From assembly GCF_015707995.1 (NCBI RefSeq), contig NZ_JAAGRY010000009.1, positions 1 to 64,000 on the forward strand: a DNA stretch of 64,000 bases, in the 5' to 3' direction. The stretch is from Microbacterium paulum. GTDB taxonomy: Bacteria; Actinomycetota; Actinomycetes; Actinomycetales; Microbacteriaceae. Numbering within the stretch: position 1 is the stretch's first letter; each line of letters opens with the position of its first letter. A program made the translations under genes and the position numbers. Positions 39,422 to 48,132 of this stretch are shown here, one piece after another. The notes under the pieces are model-generated. The model was not told where the DNA came from. It saw nothing but the letters and a program-made list of their open reading frames with translations, and did not search any database.

Positions 39422-40435
39422 GTGGCATCCGACACGATCCGTACCGCTCCCGAGGAGCGCCTCGTCAACCTCGTGGTGGCGCTCATGGCCACCGAGCAGG
39501 GGCTGACGAAGGAGACGATCCTGTCGTCGGTCGCCGGATACCGCGAGCAGTCCGGCGCGGGTGCGTCCAAAGACGCGCTGGAGAAGATGTTCGAGCGCGA
39601 CAAGCAGACGTTGCGCGGCCTGTCGATCCAGGTCGAGACCATCGGCGACTACGCCGACCCCGACGATCTGCGTGAAGCGCGCTATCGCATTCCGACCGCG
39701 GAATACGAGTTGCCCGCCGATATCGACTTCACCCCCGCCGAGCTGGCGGTGCTGAATCTCGCGGGCGGGGTGTGGAGCGAGAGCTCGATGTCCGCCGACG
39801 CGCGCAGCGGGTTGCGCAAGATCCGAGCCCTCGGCATCGACGTCGATGAGCCGATCATCGGCTACTCGCCTCGCCTCAATCTGCGCGAACCGTCGTTCGT
39901 TCCGCTCCAGCGCGCCAGCGAGCTCGGTCGCGTCGTCGCGTTCGACTACGTCAAGCCGGGCGACGCCGCCCCCCACCGTCGCCGCATCGAGCCGCTCGCG
40001 CTCGTCGAGTACGAGGCCCGCTGGCACGTCTACGGGTTCGACCTCGACCAGCAGGGCGACCGCACGTTCCTCCTCTCGCGCATCACCTCCGACGTCGAGA
40101 TCACGAAGACCTCGTTCGACGTGGCGGCCCGCGAGCACGCGGGGGAGCGGGCCCTCGCGGGACTCGACGAGCTCGCCGCCCGCCAGCAGGCCCTCGTCGA
40201 GATCGCCCCGGGCACCGAGGCGGCGCTCCGCCTCAGCCGGCGCGCGATCCCCGCCGGGCAGGGGTTCCGAGTTCCGTACGTCGACGTGCACATCTTCGCC
40301 GACGAACTCGCCTCGTACGGTCCAGAGGTGCGCGTCGTCGAACCGGCCGACCTGCGTGTCCAGGTGATCTCGAGGCTCCGCCGGGTGCTGGCGGCCCACG
40401 GCGGCGGCACACACGAGACCGGGGGTGCCGCGTGA
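39422..40435 (+). CDS. pafB: PafB-type WYL-domain regulator
   Basis: A 337-residue transcriptional regulator. The N-terminal winged HTH (APEERLVNLVVALMATEQGLTKETILSSVAGY) is followed by a WYL domain (RVVAFDYVKPGDAAPHRRRIEPLALVEYEARWHVYGFDLDQQGDRTFLLSRI) and a C-terminal extension. PafB with PafC activates DNA-damage genes in mycobacteria independently of LexA. It overlaps pafC by 4 bp (GTGA). The usual pafA upstream neighbour is missing; the gene just upstream is the FKBP lipoprotein. Confidence 0.92.
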   Translation: MASDTIRTAPEERLVNLVVALMATEQGLTKETILSSVAGYREQSGAGASKDALEKMFERDKQTLRGLSIQVETIGDYADPDDLREARYRIPTAEYELPADIDFTPAELAVLNLAGGVWSESSMSADARSGLRKIRALGIDVDEPIIGYSPRLNLREPSFVPLQRASELGRVVAFDYVKPGDAAPHRRRIEPLALVEYEARWHVYGFDLDQQGDRTFLLSRITSDVEITKTSFDVAAREHAGERALAGLDELAARQQALVEIAPGTEAALRLSRRAIPAGQGFRVPYVDVHIFADELASYGPEVRVVEPADLRVQVISRLRRVLAAHGGGTHETGGAA

Positions 40436-41436
40436 CCGCCGCGCGTCCGCTCGTCGGCGCCGATCGCGCCGCCCTGATCCTGCAGCTCGTGCCCTACCTC
40501 ATCGGAAAGGGCGAGGTGTCGCTCACAGAGGCGGCCGACGAGTTCGACGTGACCCCGGCGCAGATGCGCAGCATGGTCGAGAAGCTCACCGTCATCGGCC
40601 TGCCCGGCGACAGCGGCTTCTGGCAGATGGCGAACGATCTGTTCGACATCGACTGGGACCTTCTCGACGAGCGCGACCTGATCGTCATCACCAATGCGGT
40701 GGGTCTCGAGCGCACCCCGCGCCTCAGCGCCCGCGAGGCCGCGGCGCTCCTCGCCGGCCTGCAGCTCGCGGCGTCGCTGCCCGGGGTCGGCGACTCGGGG
40801 GTCGTGCAGGGACTGCTCGCCAAGCTCGCCCGTGGCGCGTCGAGCACGCCCGCCGAGGTGCTGGTCGCCACGCGGGCCGTCGACGAGGTGCGGCTCGCCG
40901 TCGCCGAGGCACTGCAGCGCGGCGTCGCGCTCTCGTTCGACTACCAGGCGCCGGATGCCCCGGTGACCACCCGCACCGTCGACCCGGTGAAGGTGCACAT
41001 CTCGGGCGGCGAGTGGTACCTGCAGGGGTGGTGCCACCTGCGTCAGGCGATGCGCACCTTCCACCTCGACCGGGTGTCTGACGTCACCCTCACCGACATC
41101 CCGATCACGCACGGCGCCGACGCCGTCCCCGACCTGTTCGAGCCGTCCGACGCCGACGTCGAGGTGCAGGTGCGCTACCGCGCGGCGATCGCCCCGCTGC
41201 TCGCCGACTTCGTTCTCGACGTGGGCGAGGAAGAAGGGACGGATGCCGCGGCTCGCACCGCGGCATCCGACGCCCCCTCCGCAGGGCTCCGCACAGCAGG
41301 CATCCGCGTCGGCGACGCGCGCAGCCTCAAGCGTCTCGCCGGCCGCTTCGGCGGCGACCTCGAGGTGCTCGGCCCGCAGGACGTGCGCGACGCCACCGCG
41401 GCGTGGGCCCAGGCGGGGCTCGAACAGTACCGCTGA
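40432..41436 (+). CDS. pafC: PafC-type WYL-domain regulator
   Basis: A 334-residue partner of PafB. Winged HTH (LILQLVPYLIGKGEVSLTEAADEFDVTPAQMRSMVEKLTVIGL), then WYL domain (GVALSFDYQAPDAPVTTRTVDPVKVHISGGEWYLQGWCHLRQAMRTFHLDRV), then a C-terminal WCX-like extension. Expected to work as a heteromer with PafB in the DNA-damage response. Coupled to pafB by overlap; tatA follows after 95 bp. Confidence 0.92.
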   Translation: MTAARPLVGADRAALILQLVPYLIGKGEVSLTEAADEFDVTPAQMRSMVEKLTVIGLPGDSGFWQMANDLFDIDWDLLDERDLIVITNAVGLERTPRLSAREAAALLAGLQLAASLPGVGDSGVVQGLLAKLARGASSTPAEVLVATRAVDEVRLAVAEALQRGVALSFDYQAPDAPVTTRTVDPVKVHISGGEWYLQGWCHLRQAMRTFHLDRVSDVTLTDIPITHGADAVPDLFEPSDADVEVQVRYRAAIAPLLADFVLDVGEEEGTDAAARTAASDAPSAGLRTAGIRVGDARSLKRLAGRFGGDLEVLGPQDVRDATAAWAQAGLEQYR

Positions 41437-41531
41437 GTCGGCGTTCCGATCCCGCACCGCGCGGCGGCGCCACGGCGCGCACGAAGGTGCGGCGGGTACA
41501 CTGGGGGCAAGCTTCCGACAAAGGGGACACA

Positions 41532-41813
41532 ATGCCCAGCAACCTGTTCGCCGGTCCGCACCTGTGGATCCTGCTCATCGTGATCCTGCTGCTGTTCGGT
41601 GCCGCCAAGCTGCCCGCGCTCGCCAAGAGCATGGGCCAGTCGGCCCGCATCTTCAAGGGCGAGATGAAGGCCATGAAGGACGACGACAAGACGGCCGGCG
41701 CCGCCGAGGCATCCACGGTCGACAGCACCGCCGTCGCACCGGCGCCGCAGCAGACCCCGGCCGCGTCGGCCCCCGTCGAACCTGCACCCGGTGCACCCGA
41801 CGCCAAGTCCTGA
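41532..41813 (+). CDS. tatA: twin-arginine translocase subunit TatA
   Basis: A 93-residue TatA/E protein. A single N-terminal helix (LFAGPHLWILLIVILLLFGAAKLPALAKSMGQ) with the FG hinge is followed by an amphipathic helix and an acidic Ala/Pro tail. With TatC it exports folded proteins bearing twin-arginine signals. No tatB gene accompanies it, as in many gram-positives. Seven bp upstream of tatC. Confidence 0.95.
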   Translation: MPSNLFAGPHLWILLIVILLLFGAAKLPALAKSMGQSARIFKGEMKAMKDDDKTAGAAEASTVDSTAVAPAPQQTPAASAPVEPAPGAPDAKS

Positions 41814-41820
41814 TCGTTCC

Positions 41821-42636
41821 GTGGCCACGGCCGAACACCCGCCTCTGAACGCGGAAGACGCTCCGCGGCGCGACAAGCGCATGTCGCTGGGGCAGCACCT
41901 CGTCGAGCTGCGAAAGCGCGTCGTCATCGCGCTCATCGCGCTCGTCGTGGGCATGGTCGTCGCCTACTTCCTCACCGACTGGATCATCTGGGCGATGACC
42001 GAGCCCATCCGTGTCGTCGCCGAGCAGCGCGGTGAGAGCGCGGCGGTGAGCCTCATGTACTCGACGATCACGGGCCCCTTCGACCTGCGGCTGCGCATCT
42101 CGTTCGTCGTCGGCATCATCCTCTCGGCCCCCGTGTGGCTGTGGCAGTTGTGGGCCTTCCTCATGCCCGGGCTCACCCGCAAAGAGATCCAGTACACGAT
42201 CGGGTTCGTCTCCGCCGCCGTGCCGCTCTTCTTCGCCGGCTGCTTCGTCGGCTGGTGGGTCATGCCGCACATCGTCGAGCTGATGGCCGCGTTCTCGGCA
42301 GAAGGCGCCGACAACCTCTACGAGGCGAAGTACTACTACGACTTCGTGTTCAAACTCGTGATCGTCGTCGGTGTCTCGTTCGTCGTTCCGGTGTTCCTCG
42401 TCGCGTTGAACCTCGCCGGAATCATGAGCGGCAAGGCGATCCTGAAGTCGTGGCGGGTCGCCGTGCTGATCGCGGTCGCGTTCGCGGGCCTCGCGACCCC
42501 CGCCGCCGACATCGTGAGCATGCTCATGCTCGCCGGCATCCTCGTCGTGCTCTTCTTCGCCGCGGCGGGGCTGTCGATGCTCTTCGACCGGCGGCGCGCC
42601 AAGCGCGCGCGGGCCGCACTCGGGCCGCTCGCGTGA
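41821..42636 (+). CDS. tatC: twin-arginine translocase subunit TatC
   Basis: A 271-residue six-helix membrane receptor of the Tat system. Conserved starts are MSLGQHLVELRKRVVIALIAL and the FLMPGLTRKE(I) loop; the signal-peptide-binding Glu lies in the LR(K)R/ELRKR region and in the PGLTRKE segment. GTG 41821 gives a short polar leader. The stop overlaps the helY start as GTGA, so tatA, tatC and helY are one operon. Confidence 0.95.
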   Translation: MATAEHPPLNAEDAPRRDKRMSLGQHLVELRKRVVIALIALVVGMVVAYFLTDWIIWAMTEPIRVVAEQRGESAAVSLMYSTITGPFDLRLRISFVVGIILSAPVWLWQLWAFLMPGLTRKEIQYTIGFVSAAVPLFFAGCFVGWWVMPHIVELMAAFSAEGADNLYEAKYYYDFVFKLVIVVGVSFVVPVFLVALNLAGIMSGKAILKSWRVAVLIAVAFAGLATPAADIVSMLMLAGILVVLFFAAAGLSMLFDRRRAKRARAALGPLA

Positions 42637-45125
42637 GCGACCCCGCCGCGCGCTACGCGCGCGCCGCCAGCGCCCGCGCACACCCTCTCACGACGGCGTT
42701 CGCCGCCGCGCAGCGGTTCGAGCTCGACCCCTTCCAGATCGCCGGATGCCACGCCCTCGAAGAGGGCCGCAGCACCCTGGTGGCGGCTCCCACCGGGGCC
42801 GGCAAGACGATCGTCGGCGAGTTCGCTATCCACCTGGCGATGCTCACGGCGGGGGAGAAGGCGTTCTACACCACGCCGATGAAGGCGCTGTCGAACCAGA
42901 AGTTCCGCGAGCTGCAAGAGGTGTACGGCGAGAGCGAGGTGGGCCTGCTCACCGGCGACACAAACATCAACGGCAACGCCCGTGTCGTCGTCATGACGAC
43001 CGAGGTGCTGCGCAACATGCTCTACGCCGACTCGCCGGCGCTGCGGGGCCTGCGTTACGTCGTGATGGACGAGGTGCACTACCTCGCCGACCGGTTCCGC
43101 GGCGCGGTCTGGGAAGAGGTCATCATCCACCTCCCACTCGAGGTACGACTCGTCGCCCTGTCGGCGACCGTGTCGAACGCGGAGGAGTTCGGCGACTGGC
43201 TCGACACGGTGCGCGGGGGAACGCCGGGCGAGCCCGCCGTCGAGGTGATCGTCTCGGAGACCCGCCCCGTGCCGCTCGAACAGCACGTGCTCGTGCGCGG
43301 CGACCTGCTGCCCCTGTTCGACGACCGCGCCGGCATCGCGACCGCGCAGGTGAATCAAGAGCTCATGCGCATCCGCGGGGGGAGCGGCGCTCGGTACGAG
43401 AACAACCGTCAGGCGCAGCAGTTCCGCTCGCAGGGCGGGTACGAGGCGCAGCGCAAGCGGCCGCCGCGCGGCGGGCGGCGGCCCGTGCGCTCGGCGAACA
43501 TGCAGCGCATCGAGCGGCTCGACCGCCCGCAGGTGGTGCAGTTGCTCGACCGGGCGAACCTGCTGCCGGCGATCTTCTTTATCTTCAGCCGCGCGGGCTG
43601 CGACGGCGCCGTACAGCAGGTGCGGCGTTCGGGCCTGCGCCTGACCACCCGCGAAGAGCGCGACGAGATCCGCCAGGTCATCGAAGAGCGCACCCGCACC
43701 CTGCACGAAGACGACCTCGAGGTGCTCGGCTACTGGGAATGGCGCGACAACCTCGAGCGCGGCGTCGCTGCGCACCACGCGGGGGTGCTCCCGACCTTCA
43801 AAGAAGTCGTCGAAGAGCTCTTCCGCCGCAAGCTCGTGAAGGTCGTGTTCGCGACGGAGACCCTCGCCCTCGGGATCAACATGCCGGCGCGCACGGTCGT
43901 GCTCGAAAAGCTCGAGAAGTTCAACGGCGAGGCGCGCGTCGCGATCACGTCGGGGGAGTACACGCAGCTCACCGGGCGCGCGGGCCGCCGCGGCATCGAC
44001 GTCGAAGGCCACGCCGTCGTGCAGTGGACCGAGTCGCTCGATCCGCAGGCGGTCGCGGCTCTGGCATCCCGCCGCACCTACCCGCTGAACTCGAGTTTCC
44101 GCCCGACGTACAACATGGCCGTGAACCTCATCGACCAGTTCGGGCGGCAGCGCGCACGCGAGATCCTCGAGTCGTCGTTCGCGCAGTTCCAGGCCGACCG
44201 GGCGGTCGTGGGCCTCGCCCGCGAAGTGAAGGATGCCGAGGCGTCGCTCGCCGGCTACGCGAAGGCCATGGCGTGCGATCGCGGGGACTTCGTCGAGTAC
44301 GCGGGGCTCCGCCGCGAGCTCAGCGACCTCGAGAAGCTGAACCGCGCCGACCGCACCGCGCCGGCGCGCATCCGCGACCGCCGCCAGCACGAGATCCAGG
44401 ACCTGCGCCGCCGGTTGCAGCGGCACCCGTGCCACACCTGCCCCGACCGCGAGGCGCACGCCCGCTGGGGCGAGCGCTACGCGAAGCTGCAACGCCGGAT
44501 CGAGAAGATGCGACGGCAGATCGATGCGCGCACGGGCACCGTCGCGCGCGTGTTCGACCGCGTCGTCGACGTCCTCGTCGCGGTCGACTACGTGCGCCTC
44601 ACCGATGACGGCGAGGCGACGCTCACCGCCGCCGGAGCGACCATGAAGCGCATCTACGGCGAGCGGGACCTGCTCGTCGCCGAGGCGCTGCGGCAGGGCC
44701 TGTGGACGAACCTGGATGCCCCGGGGCTCGCCGCGCTCGCATGCTGTCTCGTGTACGAGCCGCGTCGCGACGAAGCCGGTCCGGGCGAGCACGGCCTGCC
44801 GCGCGGACCGTTCCGCCAGGCGCTCAGCGCGACGCAGGAGCTGTGGGCGCGCCTCGACGATCTCGAGCAGGATCACCGACTGCCCGGCACCGAGCCGGTT
44901 GCCACGGGGCTCGCCGCCGCGATGCACTCGTGGGCCCGCGGGGCCACCCTCGACCGGGTGCTCGACGAGGCCGACCTCGCAGCGGGCGACTTCGTGCGCT
45001 GGACGAAACAGACGATCGATCTGCTCGATCAGCTCTCGCTGGTCGCCGCGCCGCCCGTCGCCGCGACCGCGCGCGCCGCACTCGACGCCGTGCGCCGCGG
45101 CATCGTCGTGTACGGGTCGCTGTGA
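42633..45125 (+). CDS. helY: Ski2/Mtr4-like RNA helicase (HelY type)
   Basis: An 830-residue superfamily II helicase. Motif I is LVAAPTGAGKTIVGEFAIHLAM, motif Ib includes TTPMKALSNQKFRE, motif II DEVHYLADRFRGAVWEEVI (DEVH), motif III LSATVSNAEEFGDWL, and motif VI TQLTGRAGRRGID. The C-terminal Ski2-like domain begins after about residue 560. The position after tatC matches HelY of mycobacteria. Probably an RNA helicase in RNA turnover or ribosome metabolism. GTG 42633 overlaps the tatC stop; the stop overlaps the lnt start by GTGA. Confidence 0.92.
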   Translation: MSDPAARYARAASARAHPLTTAFAAAQRFELDPFQIAGCHALEEGRSTLVAAPTGAGKTIVGEFAIHLAMLTAGEKAFYTTPMKALSNQKFRELQEVYGESEVGLLTGDTNINGNARVVVMTTEVLRNMLYADSPALRGLRYVVMDEVHYLADRFRGAVWEEVIIHLPLEVRLVALSATVSNAEEFGDWLDTVRGGTPGEPAVEVIVSETRPVPLEQHVLVRGDLLPLFDDRAGIATAQVNQELMRIRGGSGARYENNRQAQQFRSQGGYEAQRKRPPRGGRRPVRSANMQRIERLDRPQVVQLLDRANLLPAIFFIFSRAGCDGAVQQVRRSGLRLTTREERDEIRQVIEERTRTLHEDDLEVLGYWEWRDNLERGVAAHHAGVLPTFKEVVEELFRRKLVKVVFATETLALGINMPARTVVLEKLEKFNGEARVAITSGEYTQLTGRAGRRGIDVEGHAVVQWTESLDPQAVAALASRRTYPLNSSFRPTYNMAVNLIDQFGRQRAREILESSFAQFQADRAVVGLAREVKDAEASLAGYAKAMACDRGDFVEYAGLRRELSDLEKLNRADRTAPARIRDRRQHEIQDLRRRLQRHPCHTCPDREAHARWGERYAKLQRRIEKMRRQIDARTGTVARVFDRVVDVLVAVDYVRLTDDGEATLTAAGATMKRIYGERDLLVAEALRQGLWTNLDAPGLAALACCLVYEPRRDEAGPGEHGLPRGPFRQALSATQELWARLDDLEQDHRLPGTEPVATGLAAAMHSWARGATLDRVLDEADLAAGDFVRWTKQTIDLLDQLSLVAAPPVAATARAALDAVRRGIVVYGSL

Positions 45126-47113
45126 GCGCCGACGCCTCACCCGAAGCCGGCGCCCCCGCGATCCCGCGACCGGTGCTGCCCCTCTGGGGTGCGGTGCTCG
45201 CGGCCGCGGCCGCCGGGCTCGTGCTCACCCTCGCGTTCCCGGCGCTGTCGTGGTGGCCGGCGGTCTTCGTCGCGGTGCCCCTCGCCCTCGTCTCCCTGAT
45301 CGGCCGCCGCGCGTGGGCTGCCGTTCTCGTGGGCTTCGTCTTCGGGGCGGCGCTGTTCTTCGTGAACCTCTCGTTCACGGCGCGCTACCTGGGCCCGGTG
45401 CCGTGGATCGCCCTGTCGACGCTCGAAGCGGCCCTCACCGCCGTCATGGCCGTGCCGATCACGTGGGCGTACCGATGGATGCCTCGCCTCGCCCCGGGCC
45501 CGTGGGGGCGGCTCGTGGCGCTCCCTGCACTCGTGGCGGGTCTGTGGGTCTCGCGCGAGGAGCTCCTCGGCACGTTTCCGTACGGCGGGTTCCCGTGGGC
45601 GCGGCTGGGCGTCACCCAGGCATCCTCTCCGCTGGCCGACGTCGCGTCGTGGACGGGCATGAGCGGCCTGTCGTTCCTGCTCGTGTTCGCGTGTGCCGCG
45701 GCCGTGGAGTGCGTGCGACGAGGCCGCTGGCGCTCATGGCGCGACGCGCGCCGCCTGATCCCTGCGCTCGCGACCGTCGCCGCGCTGCTGCTCGTACCGC
45801 AGTTCCCCACGTCGGATGCCGGGTCGATGCGGGTCGGAGCCGTGCAGGGGAACGGGCCCGCCGGGTACTTCGACGCGCGTCAGCCCTACGACGTGTTCCG
45901 CGCCCAGCTCGCCGCGACCGAACCGATCGTCGGCGAGAAGCTCGACGTGCTGCTGTGGCCCGAGGGCGGCGTCGACGCCGACCCCACCCAGAACGCGCCC
46001 GTCGCCCGTCAGCTCGACGCTCTCGCGGAGCGGGTGCAGGCGCCGCTGCTGATCGGTGCCGTCACGCTGCGGGGCGACGAGTACTTCAACTCCTCGCTCG
46101 TCTGGCAGACCGGCGCCGACAACCCCGTGCAGACCTACGACAAGCGGCATCCGGTACCGTTCGGCGAGTACGTGCCCGACCGGTGGTTCTACCGGCAGTT
46201 CGCCCCCGACCTCATCGACCTCATCCAGCGCGAGTACACTCCGGGCACCGCGACACCGGCGGTCGACATCGGCGGGGTCACGGTCGGTCTCGCGATCTGC
46301 TTCGACGTCATCTACGACGACGTCATCCGTGACGGCGCCCAGGCGGGCGCGCAGGTCTTCATGTTCCAGACGAACAACGCCGACTTCCGCGGCACCGACG
46401 AGAACCTGCAGCAGCTCGCGTTCGCCCGCATGCGCGCGATCGAGTCGGGGCGGTCGGTCGTCAACCTCTCGACCGTCGGCACCAGCCAGGTGATCGGCCC
46501 CGACGGCCGCACGATCGACGCGCTCCCCGAGGGCGAGCCCGGAGCGATGGTCACCGACGTACCGCTGCGCACCGGCATGACCCCGGCCATGGTCGCCGGC
46601 GGCGCCGTGCAGAGCCTGATCGGCTGGGGGAGCATCGCGGCCCTCGCCCTCGTGGGGCTGCTCGTTCGGCGCGGGTCGCGGGGCGAGCGGGCAGCGCACC
46701 GCACGCCGGGTACGACGAAGACGTCGGCCACCCCCGACCGGCGGCCGCCCTGCGGGGGCTCGGCGACGCGGTGTGCGGACTTAGGCCGTGAGGCGGGCGG
46801 CGTCTCCACCGTTGCCGCGGCGGTCGCGCAGCAGCGCGAGGCGCTCTTCGAGCAGCTCTTCGAGCTCGGGCACGGTGCGACGCTCGAGGAGCATGTCCCA
46901 GTGCGTGCGGGCGACCTTGTCGCCGGAGTGGTCGACCTCGACCACGGTGTCGCCGACCCGGCGCACGGCCTCGGCGCCGCACGTGCGGCACTCCCAGGCC
47001 TCGGGGAGCTCGGCGTCGGCCGCGAAGGTCATGACCGTCTCGCGTCCGCACTGCGTGCAGACGTACGTGTGGTTGGCGCGTTCATGGAACACGACGCCTT
47101 CTTCGCTCTGTAG
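45122..47113 (+). CDS. lnt: apolipoprotein N-acyltransferase with antisense read-through tail
   Basis: Transfers an acyl chain to the N-terminal Cys of lipoproteins in the membrane. Several N-terminal hydrophobic segments (residues about 15-210) precede a nitrilase domain with catalytic Glu in LLWPEGGVD, Lys in YDKRHPVPFGEYVPD and Cys in GLAICFDVIYDDV. Then a last hydrophobic segment (IGWGSIAALALVGLLV). The normal protein should end near residue 520-540, but no stop occurs until 47113. The frame runs ~330 bp antisense through rbpA, giving 663 codons. The true end or a frameshift near 46700-46790 needs checking. Confidence 0.88.
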   Translation: MSADASPEAGAPAIPRPVLPLWGAVLAAAAAGLVLTLAFPALSWWPAVFVAVPLALVSLIGRRAWAAVLVGFVFGAALFFVNLSFTARYLGPVPWIALSTLEAALTAVMAVPITWAYRWMPRLAPGPWGRLVALPALVAGLWVSREELLGTFPYGGFPWARLGVTQASSPLADVASWTGMSGLSFLLVFACAAAVECVRRGRWRSWRDARRLIPALATVAALLLVPQFPTSDAGSMRVGAVQGNGPAGYFDARQPYDVFRAQLAATEPIVGEKLDVLLWPEGGVDADPTQNAPVARQLDALAERVQAPLLIGAVTLRGDEYFNSSLVWQTGADNPVQTYDKRHPVPFGEYVPDRWFYRQFAPDLIDLIQREYTPGTATPAVDIGGVTVGLAICFDVIYDDVIRDGAQAGAQVFMFQTNNADFRGTDENLQQLAFARMRAIESGRSVVNLSTVGTSQVIGPDGRTIDALPEGEPGAMVTDVPLRTGMTPAMVAGGAVQSLIGWGSIAALALVGLLVRRGSRGERAAHRTPGTTKTSATPDRRPPCGGSATRCADLGREAGGVSTVAAAVAQQREALFEQLFELGHGATLEEHVPVRAGDLVAGVVDLDHGVADPAHGLGAARAALPGLGELGVGREGHDRLASALRADVRVVGAFMEHDAFFAL

Positions 47114-47158
47114 GCTGGAAGCGCCGAGTCGGATGCCGCGGAGGCTGCGATCTGCCAT
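46781..47158 (-). CDS. rbpA: RNA polymerase-binding protein RbpA
   Basis: A 125-residue actinobacterial transcription factor that stabilises sigma-core contacts. N-terminal tail (MADRSLRGIRLGASSLQSEEG), then the zinc-binding core with CTQCG and CRTCG pairs (VCTQCGRETVMTF..EAWECRTCGAEA), then the DNA-contacting linker and sigma-interaction helix (THWDMLLERRTVPELEELLEERLALLR). ATG 47158 is preferred over the earlier in-frame ATG 47197 because it gives the family's start. It is overlapped on the other strand by the lnt tail. Confidence 0.95.
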   Translation of the reverse strand: MADRSLRGIRLGASSLQSEEGVVFHERANHTYVCTQCGRETVMTFAADAELPEAWECRTCGAEAVRRVGDTVVEVDHSGDKVARTHWDMLLERRTVPELEELLEERLALLRDRRGNGGDAARLTA

Positions 47159-47313
47159 TGTGTGGTCCTCTCGTCCACTCAGGTATAACGTGCTCACCTG
47201 TGCGCATCATCCGAACGGATGCCTCCGAATGCGCTTTCACAGCCGATGCTCAGGGCTGTGTGCCCGATTCCTCCGCCGAGACGTGCGGCGTACAGCCGCG
47301 CCCGGGGGAGAGG

Positions 47314-48132
47314 TCAGTGCGGGCGGCCGGAGGCGACCGCGATCGCGACGTCGGCCCGGTCGGTGACGAGCCCGTCGACCCCGAGATCGAGCAACCGCCG
47401 CATGGCACCCGCATCGTTCACCGTCCAGACGTGCACCTCGACCCCGACGGCGTGCACGGCGCGCACGAACCGGCGCGTGACGACGCGGAGCACCCCGACG
47501 CGCTCGGGCACCTGCAGCGCGTCGATGCCCGCCACTGCTCGCGACAGCGCCGCACGGCCCAGCCGCGAAGCGACGAGCGCGCGAGCCACCGTCGCCTGCC
47601 CCGCCGAGGTCGCGGGGAAGCCGCCGGCGGTACGAGCGGCCTCCAGCGCCTCACGGCGGCGACGGTCGGAGAAACTCGTCAGCAGCACGCGATCGGCGTG
47701 CGGGGCGACGATGCGCCCGAGCGGGAGCGCCGCCGCGGCGGCCTTCACGTCAAGATTGAAGCGCAGATCGGGAAAAGCCTCGAGCGCCTCGGCCGCGGTC
47801 ATCAGCCCGCCACGGTCTTCCATGATGCGGGCGAGGTCTGCGTGCGTCACGTCGGCGACCTTGCGCGGGTCTCCGCTGATGCGGGTGAGGTCGTCGTCGT
47901 GGAACAGCACCACGACGCCGTCGGCGGTCAGGTGGCAGTCCGACTCGACGTACGGCGCACCGGCCGCGTGCGCGGCAGCAAAGGCGGCGAGGGTGTTCTC
48001 GACGATCTCGGCGTGATCGGCGTCGGCGCCGTCGGCCTTCCGCCTCGGCACGAAGCCGCGGTGGGCGAGCACCCGGGGCTTGCGCACCCCGCGGAACCAC
48101 GGGTGCGGCTCGCGGGGAGTCGGCGCCGTCAC
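47314..48132 (-). CDS. glycerophosphodiester phosphodiesterase
   Basis: A 272-residue GDPD enzyme. LAHRGF gives the first catalytic His, AEIVENTLAAFAAAHAAGA the metal Glu and Asn, YVESDCHLTADGVVVLFHDDDL the Glu/Asp and second His, and FDLRFNLDVKA-type strand DLRFNLDVK the third site. It cleaves glycerophosphodiesters to sn-glycerol-3-phosphate and an alcohol. No signal peptide is evident. GTG 48132 overlaps the SPFH gene stop as GTGA; the longer upstream frame is rejected because it would cover that gene. Confidence 0.9.
   Translation of the reverse strand: MTAPTPREPHPWFRGVRKPRVLAHRGFVPRRKADGADADHAEIVENTLAAFAAAHAAGAPYVESDCHLTADGVVVLFHDDDLTRISGDPRKVADVTHADLARIMEDRGGLMTAAEALEAFPDLRFNLDVKAAAAALPLGRIVAPHADRVLLTSFSDRRRREALEAARTAGGFPATSAGQATVARALVASRLGRAALSRAVAGIDALQVPERVGVLRVVTRRFVRAVHAVGVEVHVWTVNDAGAMRRLLDLGVDGLVTDRADVAIAVASGRPH

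Noticed and set aside
42336..45140. Very long open frame antisense to helY (934 codons)
   Set aside because: It is a GC-driven shadow of helY, whose frame carries complete helicase motifs. The antisense translation is Arg/Ala/Gly-rich with no recognisable domain.
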